Shown here: positions 24,601 through 34,700 of the stretch, in pieces | Numbering within the stretch: position 1 is the stretch's first letter | Layout: each line of letters begins with the position of its first letter | Translations under genes and position numbers: made by a program | Notes under the pieces: generated by a model | Told to the model about the DNA's origin: nothing | Databases searched by the model: none | Seen by the model: only the letters and a program-made list of their open reading frames with translations | Origin: Owenia fusiformis | Taxonomy: Eukaryota > Annelida > Polychaeta > Sabellida > Oweniidae | Direction: 5' to 3' | Assembly: GCA_903813345.2 (NCBI GenBank) | Contig: CAIIXF020000012.1 | Location: 18,485,520-18,549,519 of the forward strand | Length of the DNA stretch: 64,000 nt

Positions 24601-27600
24601 CAATTTTCATTTCTTATTGCATTATTTAGGTTTTCAAGATTGGTTTCTTTATATTTCCAAACGGTTTTTCTAATTGATTTTTTCTTTTGAACTTTAAGAT
24701 TAATTTGAGTTATAATGGTACTGTGATCAGTCCTTCCAATAGGGTCGGTTATTGTCCAGGATTTAAAAATATCAGGTGATTCTGTAATAATGTGATCAAT
24801 ACATGACTTAGAATGACTTGTAATTCTTGTAGGTTTGTTAATTAATTGTACATAGTTAAAGTCATCAATACATTCTAAAAGTTTCACTCCAGCTAAATTG
24901 CTATCATTATTATCATACCAAGTAGAATTTTTTGCATTTAAGTCACCCATGATCATAACATGATCGAAATTTGGAACATCATTATTAATCTTTTGAAGCT
25001 GCCGCTTAAACAGAGAAAAGTATTCACGGGTTTCATTAGCATTCATACTTGGAGACCTGTAACAGGCACCAAATAAAATTTTCTTTTGATTTATCATTAA
25101 TTCAGCAAAGAGAAAATCTAAGCCGTTAATGTAAAAATCTGAATCAATTGACTTAAAAGCAATCTGATCATGTATATAAATAAAAAGACCTCTTCCTAAC
25201 TCGGAGTATAGAGTCCGATAATTTTGTATGTCAAATTCCCATTAATAATGACATCTTTTGATGGAGTTCCAGCCTCACAGAGACCGATAACTGAGGGATT
25301 TACTTCATTAACTCTAATTTTCAAAGATTCAAATCTTGCCCCACCATCTGCGGTAATACTGTTTATGTTGGAAAAAAGACAAGACATATGTACACTATCT
25401 GATCCTGGGTTAGGATGCACATCTCCAGATAGAACAAGAAAAAGTTGAACAACATTTGGAATGTAAATGAGACTATAAAGTCCAGGTAATAGTATGGTGC
25501 TCAGAGCTAGTTTAGTTGTCAATATAACAGAGTAAGAACTTAGAATGCATTTCACATGACGTTTTATGGTGAGTATAATCACCATTGGAGTTAGTATATA
25601 TATACTGCAAATAGAAAATAAATATAGAAAGACCAATATGGACTTACAACAAGACTTAAGAATGCAAAGTTCTGATGTGTTTGATGATAATAGCATTGTA
25701 AAACACACCAAAAGCGTTTTTATTGTGACAATAAAGCATCAGTGCATATACTAAACAAAGGACAGTCGCGCGTCCCACTTATCATGAGACTCATGAGACT
25801 ACTCGTTATTAATGCTGGGAAACACTCGTTTACATTCTCTGCGAAATACATACCATCAAAACATAACATTATAAGTGACTCTCTTTCACGCTTCCAGATG
25901 AAACGATTCAGAGAGGCAGCACCACAGGCCGATCCTCAACCGGTTCCTATCCCGGACCCCAGGGAAGTATTGGGAATGGAGACACATTAGACGCTAAGGC
26001 AGATTACTATTGTCATATCGCCTTAGCACCAAATACTAGAAGGACTTATAACGCCGGTTTTAAAGCCTTTCAAACTTTCGCACAGAAGGATAATGTTCGT
26101 TTCGTTAATGGATTACCTAGTGTCACAGAGGACATTTTAATTCGTTTCGTTACTTATTGTGCCAGTTCCTTGTTAATTAAATATTCAACAATTAAATCAT
26201 ACCTAGCCGGAATAAGGAACTATTACATAGAGAGAGGTTTCTCGAATTTCTTCTGCCACGGCAATGGAAGCCCGTTCTTAAAGTTACAATTGGTCTTGAG
26301 GGGAATTCACAAACAACAAGGTTCAGCCAAACGAACCAGACTGCCGATTACCCTGGATTTATTGTGTAAAATGTGCGCTTTACTGAAACGTCCCTTCATG
26401 GGAGACTATTGGGACTCTATGATCAGAGCTGCTTGTACTTTAGCATTTTATGGATTCCTCAGGTGTGGCGAATTCACCTGCGATAGCCCCAGTGATTTTG
26501 ACCCGAGCAAGTATATGTGCCTCTCAGATGTTTCATTCAAAACTGATAAACTTGGTAATTATATGATTGTTAATATCAAAACATCTAAAATGGATCCGTT
26601 TAGAGAAGGCTGCGTTATTAAGATATTTGCCGGAGGCCATAATACTTGTGCAGTTCAGTCGATGCAGCACTATCTGCGAATCATAATCACAACCAGGAAC
26701 GACGCACCTCTTTTTGTAACACCCTATATGCTGCCCTTATCTAGAACAATGTTCGTGACCGCGGTCAGGAATGTGCTATCAGCCCTGGGAATTAATTCGA
26801 TACTTTACGCAGGCCATTCATTTCGCCAAGGAATAGCAACTTCCTGCTCCCAGGCAAACATAGAGGACTCAATGATCAGGACCCTCGGACGATGGAACAG
26901 TGGGTGCTTTAGGACATATATCAAGACACCACTTTCAGCGATCAAAGCAGCTCAAAATAGTGTCCATCGTCTAATTACAGGGTGACCCAAAAAATGCAAC
27001 CCTCCGTTTCTTCAATATTTTTCTTAAATGGAGGTTAATTGCTCTGAAATTTGGCACACAAAGACTTCATTCAATGTGGGATCGTCTGGCAAAGATTCAA
27101 TAATCATAGTCTTATATTGATAGAGTTATGTTCGTTCCAAAATATGCTCCAAATGTCGTCCATTTCCAATGTTAGGTTTTCGGATGAATCACATTCCCTT
27201 CTTTCTGAACATGTAAACTCAAGAAATAATGTGTTCTGGGATCACAAATTCCAGATTAAGTGCTTCAAAGGCCCTTTCATTCTGTTAAATGCACAGCTTG
27301 GGCTGCCAATTTCCAAACATGAAAGCATCAGCCCCTTTTGGTTTGAGGTTGATAATGGCAACACTGTTACTGTTAACACACAGCGCAATATTGGCGTTCC
27401 CAGGAGGTTCTAGGCAGTTCTAGAGTGGCATAGAGGCTTCAATAGACAAGAACAGTGGTTCTAGAAGGATGGAGCTACTCCTCACTTCTAATGATAGCAA
27501 TTAGTCTGGGTCACTAGTCATTTCTATGAGAAGATTATCTCTCCTAGGACGGAGAACCCATGGTCATCCCACAGTCTTGATCTCAATGCCCCTGAATTCT

Positions 27601-30600
27601 ATATATGGGGTTATTTAAAGGATAATGTGTATGAAAATAACCCTACCGCAATTGCAGAACCCCAACAAGCAATGGCTGCAAAATTTGAGCCATACCCATG
27701 GGAAGAATGTATCCGTGTTATGAACTGTTTTCCTTGAACATTGCAAATTTGTTTTCAGCGAAATTGATGACATCTGGAGCATATTTTGAAACGACCATAA
27801 CTCTATCAATATAAGACTATGATTATTAAAACTTTGCCAGAGGATCCCAAATTGGAGTCCTTGTGTGCCAAATCTCAGAGCAATTTGCCTCCATTTAAGA
27901 ACTTTTATAGAAGAAATGGAGGGTTGCATTTTTTTGGGTCACCCTGTAATTAGCTGTCGGAGCGTTCCTTGATGTACAAGTGTTTAGATAGGACTCGTTC
28001 CAGTGATTGCCACCTAATGACTTTGAGTTGGAATGATCTACCACATGGCGATAAGGGGCATATAGCACCGACAGTTCCTTTCAATTATCCAAACCATTAA
28101 GCTAATGTCAAGTGTCATCATAATCATTACTCGATAACAGAGAGGTGCTATGCGATCCCCTGACTCGCCTGGTTGGTAAAGCATATGGTTCAAATCACTG
28201 CTGGACATATTATGTTTTCATCGGCCTATGCCTATGACTAATCAAGTACAGATACTGTTTATCTAGCACTTCATTTTAATAACTGCTCACGAACTATTTG
28301 TATATTTACTATTATCTAGGGATATTCTATTTTAAATCAAATTAATGTGTATATGTGTAAACCAATTACTAATCTTTGAATCTAATAACTTTGACGGATA
28401 TGCAGCATGTCCCCCTCTTGACGAACTGACGGACTATGCTGCCACCAAGCTATGCACCCGGGGCTATGCACCCTCAACGGGGTAAGTCATGCACGCTAGT
28501 GTCTTCGACCACTTATTTCAATACACCTTGGCTCCGTTCTCTACGAGAATAAATCGGGTACGCGGGATGTATTCCTGAATGGCCCATCTCGGCTACGTTC
28601 TCAACGAGGTAAACCGTCTGCCCACGAGGTGTCCCATTCAAATTTTCTCTCCACCGAGCTACAGCGTAGAAGGTGCCTATAGGATGGACCACATTATCCG
28701 CGCCCCAACAATTACAATCGTGGATAAGTCGTGCTGACTTTTGTGTTGCGTACTTTCGCGTATCGTTCGCGTAAGCGTAACATGCCTATCCTACGACGCT
28801 CTTGTATTAGCATGCATACACCTACGTCATATCAACACTGACTTCGTCCTTACCAGGCCTCATTCAATCAATCTTTGGGGAACGGCGTATCCTATCGTTC
28901 ACTTGAGCTTTTTATTTAAACTCCGTTCACGAGTATACTTGTTTTTGGGCTCTTGTCCCAAAGATTTCGATTATATAAGTTTGCATAATCAGGATTTTGC
29001 GCTTTCATTGCGTAATATTATTGCGTAATATTATACAATGGTTACGTAATCGTTTCTTTTGTATATAATTACGCAACCCCTTTTATCGATAGATAGCCGT
29101 CTCCCCATGCCAAAAAGTTTTGTAAATATGTTATATATGATAAATCTATAGAAACTTACACATGTTCTTTGGATATAAATTGGGATTTAACAAGTTTGTT
29201 AAATCTGGTTTACATCACGGAGAACGGTGGCTATCCTAGCTTCTCAATTAAAAATCTGTTGACAGATCTAATTAGGCCAGGACAATAACTTATCTTTAAG
29301 CTATACCGCCTGTCCTGTGGTAGTTTGGTTTACACAGTCTCAATTTCGCATCTTGGGGAAGTCGGACGCTTACCCACCGCCACCCCTTCGCCCCCTTAAT
29401 AGGTAGATAGATAGCCGTCTCACCATGCCAAAAAGTTTTGTAAATATGTTATATATAATAAATCTATAGAAACTTACACATGTTCTTTGGATATAAATCA
29501 TAAATATTGTACCTGAATTATATGGAGCCCTGAATGACAAATCACATTTATTTTTACACAGGTTCTTAAGAGAAACAATTCCTGCATTAAAAAGACCCAT
29601 AGCAGCCCTCCATTGTAGAATTTTATTGCCTATCCTATACCTCTTTTCCACAGTATACCCCCAACCCATGGTCCCCCAGAAGTGCAGTAGTGTTTAACCT
29701 CACATGTAAATATGATATTGATAAATATTGAAAAAAAATTAATATGTACTTCAATGTAATATTAATAAAGTAACATCATACTAATGTCCGATCATACGTT
29801 TGAAGGATAGTTGTATTTCAAATATTAATTAAATGACATGTATGAGACCAATGTTAATGCAACCAGGGGGACTCTGACCTGCTGGTATTACTTTTAATAC
29901 ATGTTTTTCTGCTTTGAAAAATTTGATATGTGATGTATATTTTTTAGTTTTTCAAAGAAATCTAAAATATTTTATGTTACGGTTTTATATTTACATCGTT
30001 ATTTCGATCACCACCATCACTTTTCGAACGAGTTACCTCGATATATAAAGACGTCATGCTATTCCATACTTGTAGAGCTCAATGTAACTGTCCTTAAGCA
30101 TGGTTCATGGGTGACAAAATGTTTCTACTTTCCCGGTGAATGTCGAGTTTCGCATCATACGAATGTATTTTTAGGTGATCTGTCTGCATGGGGTGAGTTT
30201 GATGAACAATGAAAATGATACTTTTTTTTTACCTCAGTAGGCATTTTGTAATAGATGCATACTGTCTGAATACGTCTTTAGATTGGCGGGTGAAATATTC
30301 CTTTGACAGTTTGGTCACGGTTCATGGCAACCAACAGTCAAAAACAAAACATTTGGTCTGGTGCTTAAATCTTTAAATATATGAGCCACGTCTAGACATT
30401 TGTCTTGAAATATCAAAGGATTGGTATCGATATGGCGAACTGAATTGAACACATGTTTCTCTAAAACCAGTCATCAAAAAATTCTGAAAATTTTACACAT
30501 CGTCAATCTCGGGTTCATCCTTTGAATGGTAACAGTTTAATTAAAAATATATATACTTTCCTCTTTATTGCTATAGAAAACACACCAGACACTTCTTTTG

Positions 30601-31719
30601 TTCTTGGTAGCATATGTTCGGAATGAAACGAAACATCTATCCGAACCTCATCATTGGAAAAACGACATAAAGAAAATGTTTACTCGTACTTTGATATTTC
30701 TCTATTTTGGGGATTTTTCGTTTCGTTTTTTGAATACTTTTTGTCAAATCATGGGCTTTCAACCAGATCAAATCAACCAAATTTTCCTTTGTATAACTAC
30801 TTGTATAATATTGAAATATTGAGAGGTCTAAGAGAATGTTATGCTATTTTGTTCCAACAAAGGTCGGAAAGATATTTTATTTCATTCTCAAGAATTGGTA
30901 GAAAGGAACAAAAAAAAACAATTGCACTAAAAATCAAAAATTGTTAACAAAAACAGTTACTGGTATAAGAAATATATTTTAAAGAATTGTTGTCAATCAG
31001 TGACCATTACATAAAGGACCTTGTTTTTTTACAGAATGTTTTCAATGATCTGAGAAAAACAATGTTGAATTCAGTTCGCCATATCGATACCGATCCTTTA
31101 AATCAAATACAGTGTGAGGAGAATGATTTGTACTCTCAGCTTGTATTTACGAATGCAACTAATGCCTGTCGGCTACCGGATTAACTTACTATTCTTTTAG
31201 AAACTCACGAATATGAATAGCACCTGCCACTATTCCATTCATATTTAAATCAGTTGGTCATAAAATAGTAGTCAATTCGGTGACCGACAGAATAAAGTTG
31301 CATTCGCGAATACGAGCATAGAAATGCAAAGGATAGCGCTTTATACAAAGGCACTAATGAATCTAATATTCATGTAATTATTATACAAAACTCATGTTAT
31401 CAAAAAAAGAATTCACCCAAATAAAAACAGTTTCTTACCCGTGCTGCATAAACCTATGATAACCAAAGAAAGAATCACCACGAGGGACGAACCATAAAAC
31501 GGGTTCAATGTCACCTGGAAAATAACGATGTTGTAATGATTAGTAACGATGTTGTTATGATTAGTTAGTTAATTAGTTCGTTAGTTAGTTATTTAGTTAG
31601 TTAGTTAGTTGGTTGGTTGGTTGGTTGGCTGGTTTGGTTGGCTGGTTAGTGAGCAAGTGAGCTACTGAGTTAGTTAGTTAGTTAGTTAGTTGGTTGGTTG
31701 GTTGGCTGGTTAGTTAGCA

Positions 31720-31752
<33 letters not shown>

Positions 31753-34700
31753 ATTAGTTAGTTAGTTAGTTTGTTGATAGTTGTTAGTTAGTTAGTTAGT
31801 TAGTTGAGCAATATCGTGGAACCATCAATGCTAATCAAATCATATTGTGGATATAGTCAGTTAGCAGTTCAATTGCACATTCTATATATAAAGCACGTTT
31901 TTCTGAAGTATCATGAATGAATGAATATATATTTTGCTATCCGAAATGGTGTTAAAAGGTGGCCCCAGTGAATAGTAACAGGCCTCGAAAATAGAGTCCT
32001 ATTACTCCTATGTTAATTTATCAATCTTCAAAAGACCGCTTGCAGAACAGCTCTAGAGCAATAAAATCGATATTCCTGGTATGTAATAATAACTTGATTA
32101 TCTTCAAAATCAAAATTGTCACAAACTGGTTTCATATCACATACCATCAAATCGATCTATTATAATGCATATTTAAACAAAATAGCAGCAGATCTTCAAC
32201 TTCAAGAATTGAGCTAAATTCTGACATGTCTTATCCATACTGAATCATTTGATTTGCTCCATAAAATATTTTCTTTGTGATTCGATCATTGTCTAAACTT
32301 AGAAACCTATTCCAAAGTCTGTTTGTTTCTACTTTATGACGATAAGTCATAAAGTATTTTATTAAAGTATACAAGTATTTCATTAAATGATGGAAGTTAT
32401 ACTCTTTGCAATGATTTTACGTCTTAAACAGTGGCGTAGGAACAATGTACGCCAAAACGCCAGTGCGTAGTGTTGAAAGGTGAGAATAAAAAGGCTTATT
32501 AATTTACCTATGTTCTTTATTCATATTTTCTTATTGTCACGCCCGGTGATCGTGAAAATGGGACGGAGGGGGGGAGCAGGCAATTTCCGCTAGAAAATTC
32601 AACAAATCTGGTAAAATTATTTTTTCAAGACAGAGTTTACGATTGAATTGCAAATTGAATAAGCGCACGGTATGATAAAATATGTTAGGTATTCTAGGAT
32701 TATTTTTCAACCGATACTCTTTTAAGATATAAGATCTATTAAAAAAGGCGCAACGCAACCAACGTGCAAAAGTCAAAGTTTTTGCTATAAATCAAGCAAC
32801 AATGGACTACACGACCGGTAATAAATACTTGTAAGTGATGTTATCATAACTAAATTAATGTCATTGCTGAATTTATAAAATAAGTTTCCATACCTAAAAT
32901 AAAAAATAATCGAAAATAATTGAAATGGGACGGAGGGGGGGAGGGGACGGAGGGGGGGGGAGTAATAATTCTATAAAGTGAAACAACTTCACACGAATTC
33001 TTGTATTTGAAAAATGAACTCATTAACTTAGTAAGAAAATGGATGATATACCCCTGGAGACTGAAAAATGGGGACATTTGGAGTAAAAGGACTTAAAGTC
33101 GCGAAACATCTCTAATCATGTCTTATATACATATTGCTCCCCCCTCCGTCCCCTCCCCCCCCCCCCCTCCGTCCCAAATTCATTATTTTCGATTATTTTT
33201 TATTTCACATATGGAAACTTATTTTATAAATTCAGCAATGACATTAATTTAGTTATGATAACATCACTTACAAGTATTTATTACAGGTCGTCCAGACCAT
33301 TGTTGCTTGATTTATAGCAAAAACGTTGATTTGTGCCTGTTGATGGCCTTGCGCCTTTTTTAATAGATCTCATACCTTAGATGCGTATCGTTTCAGAAAA
33401 AATCCCAGAAAACCTAACATATTCTACCATACCGTGCGCCTATCCATTTAGCAATTCAATAGTAAACTTTTTCTTGAAAAAATAAATCTTCCAGATTTGT
33501 TGAATTTCCTAGCAGAAATTGCCTGCTCCCCCCTCCGTCCCATATTCACGATCACCGGGCGTGATTGTATTGTGCAAAAGTAATCTCGAGCACACTAGCC
33601 TAAAGAAATGTTTGTGGATACCATATGATATGGTCGATTTTTTAATAGTACTCTTTTGCATGATTTTTGTGCTTCTGTTATTTTTCTAACCTTGGCCACA
33701 GATAAATGACACTTTTTGAAAAATAAAATATTGAAAGTTAATACCTTGTTTCTATAATTCTAATACTGTAGAAAATGCAAAGTAATCATTATTGCTCTGT
33801 TTGGCAAATAATCAATTGACAGATTGAATTCTCTTACCAACATGCTTTATTTCATGGAAATAGAGTCACTATTGACTGACTATCTTATGGATTTCAAAAC
33901 TAAAATAAAATTTCGCCAATTATTCGTGATTCTCGTTCTCTTCACGAGAGAAAAACAGTTTTTTTTATCAAAAACTACTTGATGAATACCTTTGCAATTG
34001 TTTGCGCATGTTCCGTAATGTTTATGCAAACTGTGGTATCGTTTAATTATAATGATGAACCTCTTTAAATTAGATGTATATTTTTTATTCTCCCCTACCC
34101 CCAATTTTTCAATTTCACTATATCGATTTATATTCCTTTGCTAGGCAAAATCATAGACAGAAATTATAGTTAAGTCAGCAATTATTTATTTTCTTACTAA
34201 ATCACCGATTGTTATTGGTAGTACTTCTTGAAATATGAATTTATGACAAAAATAACTTGAAAATGTTGATTATTCAATTACGCGTTCCATTGATTTCAGT
34301 TCTAGAAAAGCTATTACCTAGATTTTTATTTCATTTGAAAGATAATAGATTATTGTTTTTATGAAATATAACATTTTTGGCACCCCCTAAGTCACGCTGA
34401 CCTCGATTTGACCTTTGTGGTGGGAGTTTTTTTTGGTCTTGCGAACTAGTGTTATAAAAAAGGTTGCAGACATTAGGATTAATTGTATCATTGATCACGA
34501 ATGCGTTTCTTTAAATCAATTGATCAAGCTAGATTCTTTAATCTGTACGTGTCGTATTGCACGGTACTATACACGATGGAATCAGACAATAATATGTATC
34601 TCAATTCAATTATTCGAAAATGATTAAAAATCTCTCATTGTTATTTTGAAATCGATCGTCTTTATCGTTCGAGACATAAGAAAAGTGAGGATGATTTGTG

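Larger units (their letters stand above)
21961..25740 (-). mobile_element. CR1/L2-like LINE, nearly full length, frameshifted
   Basis: Minus-strand element with an A-rich tail (T-run at 21961-21972). One ORF is broken into pieces: an N-terminal hydrophobic region with a 2A-like motif, an AP-type endonuclease, a reverse transcriptase, and a C-terminal zinc-knuckle. RT hallmarks read [29 protein letters not shown] and YADDTSLHF. Each piece is in a different frame or separated by stops, so the copy is inactive. Clade assignment rests on domain order and the GDVHPNPG motif and is provisional. Confidence 0.85.

Noticed and set aside
29370-29669. Minus ORF starting [14 protein letters not shown], reminiscent of LINE C-terminal regions
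   Set aside because: Only a short stretch looks similar, it overlaps the direct repeat at 29400, and no flanking RT motif is present.
30598-30947. Overlapping plus ORFs in the GGTATCGATATG element
   Set aside because: The other copy of the element (3605-4218) does not preserve either frame.
31555-31806. Possible CRISPR-like or functional tandem array
   Set aside because: Plain tetranucleotide microsatellite without spacers.
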